A stretch of DNA of 64,000 bases from DATJGR01 sp963780795 (GCA_963780795.1 CAWADH010000014.1:1-64000), one strand, 5' to 3'; counted from the first letter of the stretch, positions 27,430-36,928 are shown. Program-made: numbers and translations. The notes: generated by a model from the sequence alone, not told the origin.

Positions 27430-28775
27430 GCTGCGCCCCGTATCAGCTTCCAGAAGGCATCGAGGTCGTCCTCGCGTTCCAGGTTCCGGCACGTCTCGAC
27501 GAGTTGCGCCGCGCTGTTGCCGCCGAGCACCGGATCTACCAACGCATGAAACTTGCGGATCAGCCTGGTCCATTGCGCGTCGAGATCGGTGAGCGGGATG
27601 CCGACGTTGGTCTCGGTCTCGAACGTGCGATCGCCGACGCCGATGCGCACGCGGGTTTCGGCACGCGCTTCCGGCCACGCGACCACGCGCACACGATCCC
27701 GCAGCGCGACGAGTTGCGGATCGCGCGGCAACGCGTCGGTGTAGGTATCGATGCCGGAGGTATCACGGCCGCTCAACGCCATCGCAGCGGTCAGGCGCAG
27801 GCTGAACTTCGTTTCGAGGCCGGTGGTGGGCGCTTGTATGTTGCAGACGCCGAAGTGACCTTCGTTGACCGTGATCTCGACGTCGCGAACGTCATCCGCG
27901 GCGATCTGGTGTTTCTCGACCAGCTCGCGGATCGCTTCGATGGAAGAGTGCGTCATGTAGCACGCGGCGTGGTATTTGAAGCAGACGCCGGGCAGGTAAC
28001 TGTCTTCGATCAACGCGCGATTGAATCGCTCAGCCGATGCGCCGTGGCCCTGAGTTGCGGCGAAACCCTGCGCGGTTTCGAGAATGTCGGTGCGGCTGGT
28101 GAAGCCGCGCGCCGCCAATCGCGCGGCCTGAACGCCGACCGCGGCGGCGTGGCCCGCGTGCAGCGGTTTGCACATCGTGCCGAACTGCGATTTGAGTCCG
28201 GCTGCTTGCGTGCCCGCGATGCCGAGCGCCCGCGCCGTGGCATCGGCATCGAGACCGAGCAGGTTCGACGCGGCCGCCGCGGCGCCGAAGCTGCCCAGCG
28301 TTCCGGTCGCGTGCCACCCCTCGGCGTAATGCGAAGAGCCCAGATAGCGTCCGATGATGCACTCGGCGTCCACCCCGGCCGCGAATGCCGCGAGCAACGC
28401 CTTCGCCCCTTTGTGGTGATGTTCAGCAAGCGCGAGCGCTGCGGGCGCAACCGGCACCGTGGGGTGTCCGTTCATCGCCATGTGAACGTCGTCGTAGTCG
28501 TGCGCGTGCCCCGCCGCACCGTTGATCAGCGCGGCTTGCTCGACGTTGCCGCGGCGCCCGCGGCCTATGAGCGCTGCCTGCGGATGGCCGCCGAGATCGT
28601 CGGCATCGGCGTTGAGGATCTGCGCGAGCGGCTCGCGTGCACCGGCGAGCGCGACGCCGACGAAGTCGAGCAGACACTGCTTCGCCACGGTTTGCGCGGC
28701 AGCCGGGAGATCGTCCCATCGCGTGGCGGAAATACGTTCTGCAAGGGCCTGGGTCAGGCCCGTGGCGGCGTTCAT
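27426..28775 (-). CDS. MmgE/PrpD family dehydratase/decarboxylase
   Basis: This 449-residue protein belongs to the family of 2-methylcitrate dehydratase (PrpD) and cis-aconitate decarboxylase. It has AKQCLLDFVGVALAGAREPL, AALINGAAGHAHDYDDVHMA with the conserved Asp-His region, GWHATGTLGSFGAAAAASNL, GTMCKPLHAGHAAAVGVQAA and CFKYHAACYMTHSSIEAI. ATG 28775 is preceded by GGGGAG. It is the first gene of the operon, so the pathway may start from a tricarboxylate or branched dicarboxylate, giving an acid that the CoA-transferase then activates. The reaction itself cannot be fixed by sequence reading. Confidence 0.9.
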   Translation of the reverse strand: MNAATGLTQALAERISATRWDDLPAAAQTVAKQCLLDFVGVALAGAREPLAQILNADADDLGGHPQAALIGRGRRGNVEQAALINGAAGHAHDYDDVHMAMNGHPTVPVAPAALALAEHHHKGAKALLAAFAAGVDAECIIGRYLGSSHYAEGWHATGTLGSFGAAAAASNLLGLDADATARALGIAGTQAAGLKSQFGTMCKPLHAGHAAAVGVQAARLAARGFTSRTDILETAQGFAATQGHGASAERFNRALIEDSYLPGVCFKYHAACYMTHSSIEAIRELVEKHQIAADDVRDVEITVNEGHFGVCNIQAPTTGLETKFSLRLTAAMALSGRDTSGIDTYTDALPRDPQLVALRDRVRVVAWPEARAETRVRIGVGDRTFETETNVGIPLTDLDAQWTRLIRKFHALVDPVLGGNSAAQLVETCRNLEREDDLDAFWKLIRGAA

Positions 28776-28950
28776 CTGGTGTCTCCCCGGTAACGGCCGA
28801 ACGCTAAACCAATTCAACAGCCGGGGAAAGGCACCGGGGAGAGGGCCGGCGCTACGGGATCGGCTCGCCGTCTGCGGGACCGTAAAATCTGTTCACATGC
28901 CCCACCGGCGCGGGTTCCAATTTGGCGCGCCGTGGAGGACGATCAGCCCC

Positions 28951-30102
28951 ATGTCGAAGTCCGCCCCGCTGGTTCTGCTCCTGTCGGCGCTGGTCGCGTG
29001 TTCGACCGTGCCCACTCCGCACGAGGTGCGCGTCGCAACCCCTTTGCTGGATGGTCAGGAACTGTTCGGCGAGACCATTCCGGCCGCGCAAGAGGTCGAC
29101 ATCCTGGGCGTGTCGCCGGAGATGGCGGAATTCGTCACGGCCAATGGCGGCGCGCTGGCGGTCGATTGGTTGCGCATGAAGCGGTTGATCAGCGGCATGG
29201 GCCATGCCGGGTATCTCGACCTGCAATACGAAGCCGGGCAGACGTTCACGGCAGCGGAAACGTTCCGGGGTCGCGCTGGTAACTGTCTGTCGTTCACCAA
29301 CCTGTTCGTAGCACTGGCGCGTGAGGCGCGCCTGGACGCGCGGTATCAGATCATCGACGTGCCGCCGATCTGGGACTCCGCCGACGGGTGGGTGATGCTG
29401 AACAGCCACATCAACGTCGTGATACGAGGCGTGCGCCTGGGGTCTGCGGTGAGCCGCGACTACATCGTGGACTTCAACACGCCCGAGTACGACGGCGACT
29501 GGCCGCGCCACGTCGTGTCCGACCGGGTTGCGTTCGCGCTGTACTACAACAATCGCGCGGTCGAGGCGATGCGCGCCGGCGATCTACGATTGGCGTTTGC
29601 GAACTTCAAGCTGTCGATCTCGAAAAGCTCCCTGGTGCCCGGTACGTGGGTGAACCTCGGTGCGCTGTATTCGCGGCAGCGTCATTACGAGTCGGCGCAG
29701 GCGGCGTACGAGCAGGCGCTGCGGATCAATCCGAACGAAAAGTCTGCGTTGACCAATCTCGCACGATTGAACGACGAGATGGGCAACACCGAAATCGCCG
29801 AGACGTACCGCAGTCGCGTACGCGCGTACGAACGGATGAATCCGTACTACCACTACGCGCTCGCCGACTCGGCGTACAAGGCCGGGAACTACGAAACGGC
29901 GCTCGGAGAAATCGAAAAGGCGATCTCGCTGAAACGCGACGATCATCGTTTCTACTTCCTCGAAGGCCTCGTTCACTACAGACAGGGCGACGTCGCCGGT
30001 GCGCGGTCGGCGCTCGCCATTGCAGAGCGGGTCAGCACCGAAGACACCGACAAGAAGCGCTACGCCGACAAGCTCGCGGTGCTGGGGTTGAAGAGCGGCT
30101 GA
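28951..30102 (+). CDS. Lipoprotein with transglutaminase-like and TPR domains
   Basis: The ATG at 28951 follows GGAGG and starts a lipoprotein signal (LLLSALVACSTVP, Cys about residue 17). A papain-like/transglutaminase domain follows, with a possible Cys-His-Asp triad in RGRAGNCLSFTNLFVALARE, LNSHINVVI and YIVDFNTPEY. The C-terminal half is tetratricopeptide repeats (SLVPGTWVNLGALYSRQRHY, AAYEQALRINPNEKSALTNL, ALGEIEKAISLKRDDHRFYF). It is anchored in the envelope, facing the periplasm. It opens a plus-strand series leading into the sulfotransferase locus and may process or scaffold secreted proteins; this role is inferred. Confidence 0.82.
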   Translation: MSKSAPLVLLLSALVACSTVPTPHEVRVATPLLDGQELFGETIPAAQEVDILGVSPEMAEFVTANGGALAVDWLRMKRLISGMGHAGYLDLQYEAGQTFTAAETFRGRAGNCLSFTNLFVALAREARLDARYQIIDVPPIWDSADGWVMLNSHINVVIRGVRLGSAVSRDYIVDFNTPEYDGDWPRHVVSDRVAFALYYNNRAVEAMRAGDLRLAFANFKLSISKSSLVPGTWVNLGALYSRQRHYESAQAAYEQALRINPNEKSALTNLARLNDEMGNTEIAETYRSRVRAYERMNPYYHYALADSAYKAGNYETALGEIEKAISLKRDDHRFYFLEGLVHYRQGDVAGARSALAIAERVSTEDTDKKRYADKLAVLGLKSG

Positions 30103-30158
30103 TCGCAAGACGCCGACTCGGCTTGCCGGGGGCTGTCCGGTACGCGAAGCTAAGCTGC

Positions 30159-30635
30159 ATGCACTCCAAAGTCGTCGGATTCGTCGTTCGTCTCGCGTTG
30201 GCATCGCTGACACTCTGCGGCGTCGTTCGGGCGGACGGACCCGACATCCGCAAGCTGATGACACCCGAAGAGTTCCAGGCGGCCGGTCTCGACAAGCTGA
30301 CGCCGCAGCAGATCGAAGCATTGAATCGCTGGGTCGTTCGCTACACGGCGCACGAAGCGCCCGAGGTGCGCCGTCAGGACGAAGTGGTGAAGGCGGAAGC
30401 GGCGAAGGCCGACGACGAAGGCATCAAGACCCGTATCGCCGGCGCGTTCGAGGGCTGGGACGGCGACACGGTGTTCCGGCTGCAGAACGGTCAGGTGTGG
30501 AAGCAACGGCTCGAAGGACGCTGGCACTACCGCGCCGATTCCCCTGAAGTGGAGTTGCACAAGAACCTGCTGGGTTTCTGGGTGCTGAAAGTGGTGGAAA
30601 CGGACAAGTCCATCGGCGTGAAGCGCCTGCAATGA
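30159..30635 (+). CDS. Small exported protein of unknown function
   Basis: This 158-residue protein has a signal peptide (VVGFVVRLALASLTLCGVV, then RADGP) and a short helical stretch MTPEEFQAAGLDKLTPQQIE typical of small periplasmic proteins with an 'F-x-x-x-G-L-x-K-L' element, then a beta-rich end (GDTVFRLQNGQVWKQRLEG). The family was not recognised further. Its stop overlaps the start of the TPR-sulfotransferase gene (ATGA), so the two are coupled in translation, which makes it a candidate partner or substrate of that enzyme. Confidence 0.75.
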   Translation: MHSKVVGFVVRLALASLTLCGVVRADGPDIRKLMTPEEFQAAGLDKLTPQQIEALNRWVVRYTAHEAPEVRRQDEVVKAEAAKADDEGIKTRIAGAFEGWDGDTVFRLQNGQVWKQRLEGRWHYRADSPEVELHKNLLGFWVLKVVETDKSIGVKRLQ

Positions 30636-32290
30636 AGCAGGCGCGCCTCGCGCAACAGGCGTTGATCGAGCAGACGCGCGATCTGCTCGCGCAACGCCGC
30701 GTTCAGGATGCAGAACAGCTTCTGTTGGGCGCGCTTTCGCAAGACCCGGGCAATGCCGACCTGCTCGAGTTGCTGGCGGATTTCTACGAACAGATTCAGC
30801 GGCCCGAAGCGGCGGCCCGCGCGCTGACGCGCTGTATCGAAGCGGACCCGGCGCGCTCGCAGGCGTACTTCGCGCTGGCCGAAGCGCTCGAACCACTCGG
30901 ACGGCTGCCCGAAATCGTCGATGTGTACGCGCGCCTGTGCGTCGTGCGGCCCGATCTCGCGGCCGCGCACTTCAATCGCGCCGTGTATCTGCGCCGTGTC
31001 GGTCGCCTCGACGAAGCCGTCAGTGCGTATCGCGCCGCGATCGATCTCGGTATCGACGGCGCCGCGGATGCATGGAGCAATCTCGGCGTCGTGCTGGGCG
31101 ACCTGGAGCGCCATGCCGAGGCGCGCGCAGCGTTCATCCAGGCGCTCGCGCTCGATCCGCAGTGGGTTCCCGCACGCTACAACCTCGGCTTATTGCACGA
31201 AGAGTTCGGCGAACGTGAAGCCGCGCTGGAGCAGTTCGAGCATGTGCTGGCGCTGGACCCCGAGCATCACGACGCGTTCGCGCGGATCGTTCACGCGAAC
31301 CTCGGACAGGGTGACGACGACGCCATCGCTGCGCGTGTCCGGTCGCGCCTGAACCAGGCGGCATCTCCGGTCGCGCGGGAAGTCCTTTCGTTCGCGCTCG
31401 GCAGCGCGCTCGATGCGTGCGGCCGCTACGACGACGCATTCGCTGCGTACGCAGCGGGGAACACGATCTCGCGCGGCCGTGCGCCACCGTACGATCGCGC
31501 GGCGAACGAGCGCGAACACGCGACGCTGGCAGCGCTGTTCGGCGCATCGTGGCTGTCGGCCGCGAAGCCGGTATCGACCGCTCCGCTCGTATTCGTATGC
31601 GGCATGTGGCGCAGCGGAACTACGCTGCTCGAACGCATGCTCGGCAGTCATCCCGAGCTTGCGCCGGGCGGCGAGATCTCATACTTCGGCGCGGGATTTC
31701 TGAACGAGTCGATTGGTTCCGGTGCTGTGGATCCGACGACGTTGCGCGCTGCCGGGCAAGGTTATCTGGCGCTACTCGAGCGGCGTTTCCCGGGTCGCCG
31801 CGTGATCGACAAGCGACCCGACACGTGGCGTTACATGGGTTTGCTGCACGGTCTGTTCCCCGAAGCGAAGTTCATCGTGATGCACCGCGACCCGCTCGAT
31901 ACGTGTCTGTCGATCTACTTCCAGCAGCTCGATGCGGAGCAGCTGCCTCATTCGACCGATCTCGGCGACATTGCGCATCATCTGCACAGTTGTCGGCAGC
32001 TGGTGGATCACTGGAGAGCGCTGCTTCCGAACCGGATCGTCGACGTGCAATACGAGGATCTGGTCGGTGAACCCGAGCAGACATTGAAAGAGGTTTGCGC
32101 ATTTCTCGATCTCGCGTGGGATCCACGCATGCTCGACTTCGCCTCACAGCATAGCCGCGTGCGGACCGCGAGCGTGTGGCAGGTGCGCGAGCCGGTGCAT
32201 GCGCGGTCCGTCGGTCGTTGGCGGCACTATCGCAACCACCTTCGCGACGTTGTAGAAGTGTTGGGGCTGGAGCGGGCCGATGAGCGTTGA
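30632..32290 (+). CDS. TPR-containing sulfotransferase
   Basis: The 552-residue protein has N-terminal tetratricopeptide repeats to about residue 290 (for example AAHFNRAVYLRRVGRLDEAV, ADAWSNLGVVLGDLERHAEA, YNLGLLHEEFGEREAALEQF). A C-terminal sulfotransferase domain carries the 5'-phosphosulfate loop VCGMWRSGTTLLERMLGSHP and the 3'-phosphate motif IVMHRDPLDTCLSIYFQQL. It would move sulfate from PAPS to a hydroxyl, perhaps on a peptide held by the TPRs. No signal peptide is present. The start overlaps the small exported protein gene and the stop overlaps the hydroxylase gene by 11 bp: one operon. Confidence 0.9.
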   Translation: MKQARLAQQALIEQTRDLLAQRRVQDAEQLLLGALSQDPGNADLLELLADFYEQIQRPEAAARALTRCIEADPARSQAYFALAEALEPLGRLPEIVDVYARLCVVRPDLAAAHFNRAVYLRRVGRLDEAVSAYRAAIDLGIDGAADAWSNLGVVLGDLERHAEARAAFIQALALDPQWVPARYNLGLLHEEFGEREAALEQFEHVLALDPEHHDAFARIVHANLGQGDDDAIAARVRSRLNQAASPVAREVLSFALGSALDACGRYDDAFAAYAAGNTISRGRAPPYDRAANEREHATLAALFGASWLSAAKPVSTAPLVFVCGMWRSGTTLLERMLGSHPELAPGGEISYFGAGFLNESIGSGAVDPTTLRAAGQGYLALLERRFPGRRVIDKRPDTWRYMGLLHGLFPEAKFIVMHRDPLDTCLSIYFQQLDAEQLPHSTDLGDIAHHLHSCRQLVDHWRALLPNRIVDVQYEDLVGEPEQTLKEVCAFLDLAWDPRMLDFASQHSRVRTASVWQVREPVHARSVGRWRHYRNHLRDVVEVLGLERADER

Positions 32291-33458
32291 CGCATCCGAC
32301 CGCGCGCGGCGCACGATCGGCGAAGTGCTCGATCTGCTGCAGCGCGGCCAGGCAGCACAGGCTCTGGACCAGGTCGAGCACGCGTGCCGCGAACAGCCCG
32401 GCAACGTCGACCTGATGTTGCATCGCGGGCTCGCGCTGAGGGTGTTGGGGCGGCTGCCGGAAGCACTGCGAGCGCTCGATGAAACGCTGGCCATCGACCC
32501 GTACTTCTTTCTCGCGCTGATGTCGAAGGGCGCGGTGCTCGAACGCCTCGGCAATCCGCGCCGGGCGGCGCTGGTGTTTCGAGACGCGTTGAAGATCGCG
32601 CCGTCCGCCGACGTGCCGGCGCCACTCGAAGCGGCGCTCGATCACGCCCGACGATTGGTGGAAGAAGATTCGCGCGCGCTCGCCGCGTATCTGCGCGACT
32701 CGGTCGATCCCGTGCGTTCGTCTCACGCCGGCGAGTCGCTGCAGCGTTTCGACGAGTGCCTCGACATTTATGCCGGGACCAGGCGCGTGTATGAAGCGCG
32801 TCCGGTGCAAATGCACGTGCCGCGCCTGCCGGCGATTCCGTTCTTCGAGCGGGATCAGTTCCCGTGGCTGCCGCAGCTGGAATCGGCGACGTCGATGATT
32901 CGCGCCGAGCTGATGGCATTGCTCGAACAGGGAATGCCCGGCTTCGCGCCGTACATCGCTTATCCGCCCGGTACGCCGGTCAATCAGTTCGCCGACCTGA
33001 ACCACTCGCGCTTGTGGAGTTCGCTATGGCTGTGGCGCGACGGTGTGCGCCAGGAAGAAGCAATCGCGCGATGTCCTCAGACCGCGGCGCTGCTCGCGAC
33101 GCTGCCGCTCGCGGATCAACCCGGATTCGCGCCGACGGTCGTGTTTTCGGCGCTCGCGCCGCGCACGCGCATTCCGCCGCACAGCGGATCGACCAACGCC
33201 CGTCTGCTGGTGCATCTGCCGCTCGTATTGCCGGGACCTGCCGGGTTCCGAGTCGGCAACGAGACGCGGCAATGGCGCATCGGCGAGGCGTGGGTATTCG
33301 ACGATACGATCGAGCACGAGGCCTGGAACGACGGCGACGAGACCCGGGTGATCCTGATATTCGACATCTGGAATCCGTTGCTGAGCGTCGCCGAACGCGA
33401 ACTGATCTCCGCGATGATGCTGGCGCGTAACAGCTGGTACGACCCCCCCGTCAGTTAG
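32280..33458 (+). CDS. TPR-fused aspartyl/asparaginyl beta-hydroxylase
   Basis: The first 100 or so residues are TPR-like (VDLMLHRGLALRVLGRLPEA, ALRALDETLAIDPYFFLALM). The C-terminal domain is of the Asp/Asn beta-hydroxylase type, a 2-oxoglutarate and Fe(II) enzyme. It keeps the two iron-binding histidines in IPPHSGSTNARLLVHL (H301) and FDDTIEHEAWN (H346), the NETRQWRIGEAW stretch and the 2OG-binding Arg in DETRVILIFDIWNP (R356), as in AspH-like proteins. It hydroxylates a side chain, which a sulfotransferase could then use. Its end overlaps by 8 bp the end of the convergent sulfotransferase gene. Confidence 0.9.
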   Translation: MSVDASDRARRTIGEVLDLLQRGQAAQALDQVEHACREQPGNVDLMLHRGLALRVLGRLPEALRALDETLAIDPYFFLALMSKGAVLERLGNPRRAALVFRDALKIAPSADVPAPLEAALDHARRLVEEDSRALAAYLRDSVDPVRSSHAGESLQRFDECLDIYAGTRRVYEARPVQMHVPRLPAIPFFERDQFPWLPQLESATSMIRAELMALLEQGMPGFAPYIAYPPGTPVNQFADLNHSRLWSSLWLWRDGVRQEEAIARCPQTAALLATLPLADQPGFAPTVVFSALAPRTRIPPHSGSTNARLLVHLPLVLPGPAGFRVGNETRQWRIGEAWVFDDTIEHEAWNDGDETRVILIFDIWNPLLSVAERELISAMMLARNSWYDPPVS

Positions 33459-35046
33459 CGGTCGGCGCCTGCGGCGGCGTGATCAGACCTGCCCGCTCGA
33501 GTCGTTGGCGCAGTGGCGCAAGGGCAGACTCGCTGCGTCGCCACGCGCCGATCGAGTGGGTATGGATCGGCTTTCGCACCTGCATCGCGCTCGCGGTCAT
33601 CGCAGGCCGCTCCTGCGCGTGGAACTCCATCACGGAGGGTTGCCAAGGTAGATCGCACCAGTCGAGAACACGACGCGCCTGCGACTCCGGATCACGCACG
33701 AACTCTTCGTATGCAACGTCGAGGATCCGACCCGGCAACACGCGATGCCAATGATCCATGTGCGCGCGATAGCCGACGTAGTAGTCCGCGAGCTCCTGCA
33801 GATCGTAGGAGAAGGAGTAGGCGTTGAAGAACAGCGTCTTGTACACCGCGTAGCAGGTATCGAGCGGATCGCGACGCAAGTGGATGATTTTCGCGCGCGG
33901 CAACGCCGCGAGAATGTAGCCGCAGTAAAGGAAGTTGTACGGCAGCTTGTCGACGAAGTACGGCGTGCCTTCGGAAAGCTGGCGCGCAGATTCGGTGTAA
34001 CGACGGCCGAGTTCCCGAAAATCGATCCGCAGCGATGCGTCGATGTCGCTTTCGCCCGGCGCGATTGCAAGTCGCTGCTGAACCATTTCGGTCATCAGCA
34101 GCGGAAAGTCGGTGAGTTCGCCGACGGCAGACACGTCGCTGTGACTCGTCAGGATGCGCTCGACGAGCGTCGTGCCCGTTCTGGGCATGCCGATGATGAA
34201 TATCGGACCTTCGTCGGCGTACCCCGCGCCGAGCGACGCGAACGCCTGCGCCGTGAACTTCTCCCGTATCGCTGCGTGCGCCGCCAACTCGCTCGCCGAG
34301 TCGTACCGCAGCGTGCTGCGGTAGGCTCTGGCGCCGCGACTCAGCGCAGCGAACGCATGCTCGTACTGCTGAAGATCTTCGTACTCTTTGGCGAGCGCGA
34401 AAGAGGCGGCCACCACGAGATTGAGTCGACCGGGTTCGCGTTGCAGCCGCTGTTCGAGATCGGCAACGTGATTCCGCTCGATGCTCTGGGTGCGCAGAAT
34501 CGATCGCAGGTGCAGCGCGCCGGGATGAAACGGCTCGATGCGCAGCAGCGTTGCCAGATGTTCCTCGGCGTCGTCGATGCGGTTCACGTGGAATTCGGCG
34601 CGCGCGACGTCTGCGAGAAGCTGCGGATTCTCCGGAAACCGTTCGAGCGCTTTGAGCAGCCAGACGCGTGCGCTCTCGGGATCCTGGCAGTCGCTCAACA
34701 CCTGCGCGAGGGCGCGGAACTGCAGCGGATCCGGATCGAGCCGGCTCGCCGCGCTCAGCGCTGCGGCCCGCGCTTCACCGCGACGGCGCAAGGCAAACAG
34801 CAGCTGTGCTTTGCGCAGCGCGACCTGACCTTGCCGCGGTGCCTCCGGCGGCACCGACTCGATGTGCCGAAGCGCAGCCATCGGGTCGCCCAGCGCGTCG
34901 GCTGTGTCGGCGGCAAAAAGCAATGCCAGCGGATGGCGCGGATATTCCTGCAGCATCGTCGCGGCGACCGTTTGCGCCTCGGCAAACCGCTGGCCCCGCA
35001 GCAGCTGCGATCCGGTGTCGAGCAAAGCCTGTAACGACGACGCCAT
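33451..35046 (-). CDS. TPR-containing sulfotransferase (second)
   Basis: This 531-residue protein repeats the TPR-sulfotransferase build: TPRs to about residue 270 (ARVWLLKALERFPENPQLLA, AEEHLATLLRIEPFHPGALH) and a sulfotransferase domain with FIIGMPRTGTTLVERILTSH (5' loop), YFVDKLPYNFLYCGYI and IIHLRRDPLDTCYAVYKTLF (3' phosphate). It differs enough from the protein at 30632 to be an old paralogue. It starts 3 bp after the stop of the TPR-2OG oxygenase gene, so the two are cotranscribed. Confidence 0.9.
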   Translation of the reverse strand: MASSLQALLDTGSQLLRGQRFAEAQTVAATMLQEYPRHPLALLFAADTADALGDPMAALRHIESVPPEAPRQGQVALRKAQLLFALRRRGEARAAALSAASRLDPDPLQFRALAQVLSDCQDPESARVWLLKALERFPENPQLLADVARAEFHVNRIDDAEEHLATLLRIEPFHPGALHLRSILRTQSIERNHVADLEQRLQREPGRLNLVVAASFALAKEYEDLQQYEHAFAALSRGARAYRSTLRYDSASELAAHAAIREKFTAQAFASLGAGYADEGPIFIIGMPRTGTTLVERILTSHSDVSAVGELTDFPLLMTEMVQQRLAIAPGESDIDASLRIDFRELGRRYTESARQLSEGTPYFVDKLPYNFLYCGYILAALPRAKIIHLRRDPLDTCYAVYKTLFFNAYSFSYDLQELADYYVGYRAHMDHWHRVLPGRILDVAYEEFVRDPESQARRVLDWCDLPWQPSVMEFHAQERPAMTASAMQVRKPIHTHSIGAWRRSESALAPLRQRLERAGLITPPQAPTAN

Positions 35047-35049
35047 TGT

Positions 35050-36873
35050 TCAGCCGTTGGGAACGAGATCGAACGCTACGGTAACGCGCGGTCGTGTCGC
35101 TGTGAATGGCACGGTGCCGTGCCACATATAGGACGGGAACAGCAGCAGCTCGCCGACGCGCGGTTCGACCGTGCGCTGCGGGGCGAGGTCGAGACCCGTC
35201 TCGACCGGTGGCACGCCGAACTGAATGTGGCCCGCGCGGTCAGCGGCATTCCGCATTTCGTCCGGCAACGCGACGTACAGCGCCGAACTGATCCAGCCCG
35301 AGCGATGCACGTGGTTGGTGTGGAAGCCCTGATTGGTCAGGCGCACGGACCAGCAACCTGCGAATCGGAACGCGTCGCCAATGGGTCGATCGGGTCGGCG
35401 TCCCCAGAACGGGTGGCGCGAATCGTTGGGTGCGGTCGCGAGCGCCGAGCGCACGGCGGCGCGTATCTGCTGTTCGAGCATCAGCAGGATCGGCTGTTTC
35501 AAGCGGAACAGGTATCCGCTGGTCTGCGTGCCGCCACGCACCGTCTGATCGATTGGACGCGCGCGCGTGCGATGCAGCGTTTCGAGCAGCGCGGTTACAT
35601 CGGCGAAGAACGCTGCGCGGCTGACGTAACCTGCAGGCGGCTGCACCGCGACCGGAATCACCATCCGCTCGTAGTCGAGCAGCCAACCGCTGCGCGGGTC
35701 GCCGAGCAGCTGCCACGCCGTACCGACGTACGCCCAGGCGAGTTGTTCGGACGGATCTGCCGCGAGGATTTCGGCGCACACCTGCGCCGCGCGCGCTGGA
35801 TCGCCCGTCGACAGCAGATGCTCGACGAACGCGAGCCGGAAGCCGGTGTGGGAGGGTTGCTCCGCGACCACGCCTTCGAACAATCGCGTCGCGTTCGCAA
35901 TGTCGCCATCGCGGGCATGCCGCAACGCTTCCATCACCGCGAGCTCTGCCGTGCGCGGACAGCCGGCGCGATAACCCTCCTCCAGTGCCGCATCGGCCTC
36001 GTCGACGCGGTCGAGTCTCTTCAGCAGCGCCACCAACGTGTGCCACATCGTCGGGTCGCTGGGATTGCCGCGCGCCGCGTCCCATAGACGCGCAACGGGA
36101 TCTCCGGGCGTGCTGGTTTCCCAGTGCAGACCCGCGCGTAACCGGTGCAGCAACGCGTTGTCCGGATAGCGCGTGACACCGGCATCGAGCACCGTCAATG
36201 CGGTCGCGCTATCGCCTGCCTCGAGGTGCGCTTCGCCGCGGTTCCGGTAGAGCTCCGGCGTGTCGAATCCGCATGCGAGTGCGGCCTCGTACGCCTGTGC
36301 TGCTTCGGCGAAGCGGCAATCCTCGCGCAGCAGCTGACCGAGCGAGTAGTGCAGCCGCGCGGCGGCGGGCGCGTGGCGCAGGCCGGTTCGGCACGCCGAG
36401 ATCGCGGCGGCGAGATCGCCGCGCTGCTGCTCGATCGCCGCGCGCAGTTCCCAGCCCGCCGCGTAGGCAGGCGAAAGCGCATTGGTCTGGCTCGCACAGT
36501 GCTCGGCTTCCTCCAGTCGTCCGGCCTGACGCAGCAGAATGCCGAGGTTGTACCAGCCCGCAACGAACTGCGGCGCCGTTTCGGTGGTTTCGCGCAACAA
36601 CATTTCTGCTTCTGCCGTCCGATTCGACGCGCGCAGGAAGTTGGCGAAGTTGACGCGCACCGCCGGTTGTCGAGGCGCACGCACCAGACTTTCTCTGAAC
36701 AGCCGTTCTGCGTCTTGCGGGTCGCTTGCGCGGGTCGCCATGGCAAGCAGGTGCAGCGCGTCCGGCTGCCCGGGTTGCGACGCGAGCAGCTGGCGGCACA
36801 ACGCTGCGCCATCGCCAACGTTTCCGGCCTGGATGAGATCGGCTGCCCGCTGCAGCAGCGCCTGACCGTTCAT
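35050..36873 (-). CDS. TPR-fused 2OG-Fe(II) oxygenase
   Basis: ATG 36873 gives a 607-residue protein. A long TPR array (to about residue 390; for example FVAGWYNLGILLRQAGRLEE, LHYSLGQLLREDCRFAEAAQ) leads to a C-terminal double-stranded beta-helix of the putative 2OG-Fe(II) oxygenase type. Iron ligands are likely in QGFHTNHVHRSGWISSALYV and FPSYMWHGTVPF, with the 2OG Arg in TRPRVTVAFDLVPNG. It is probably a hydroxylase of an unknown, perhaps peptide, substrate held by the TPRs. It follows the receptor gene after a terminator and precedes a TPR-sulfotransferase by 3 bp. Confidence 0.88.
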   Translation of the reverse strand: MNGQALLQRAADLIQAGNVGDGAALCRQLLASQPGQPDALHLLAMATRASDPQDAERLFRESLVRAPRQPAVRVNFANFLRASNRTAEAEMLLRETTETAPQFVAGWYNLGILLRQAGRLEEAEHCASQTNALSPAYAAGWELRAAIEQQRGDLAAAISACRTGLRHAPAAARLHYSLGQLLREDCRFAEAAQAYEAALACGFDTPELYRNRGEAHLEAGDSATALTVLDAGVTRYPDNALLHRLRAGLHWETSTPGDPVARLWDAARGNPSDPTMWHTLVALLKRLDRVDEADAALEEGYRAGCPRTAELAVMEALRHARDGDIANATRLFEGVVAEQPSHTGFRLAFVEHLLSTGDPARAAQVCAEILAADPSEQLAWAYVGTAWQLLGDPRSGWLLDYERMVIPVAVQPPAGYVSRAAFFADVTALLETLHRTRARPIDQTVRGGTQTSGYLFRLKQPILLMLEQQIRAAVRSALATAPNDSRHPFWGRRPDRPIGDAFRFAGCWSVRLTNQGFHTNHVHRSGWISSALYVALPDEMRNAADRAGHIQFGVPPVETGLDLAPQRTVEPRVGELLLFPSYMWHGTVPFTATRPRVTVAFDLVPNG

Positions 36874-36928
36874 GCTCGTACTTCGATCAATGGTGGCGGT
36901 CGAATCCGGATCGACCGAATGATGCATG

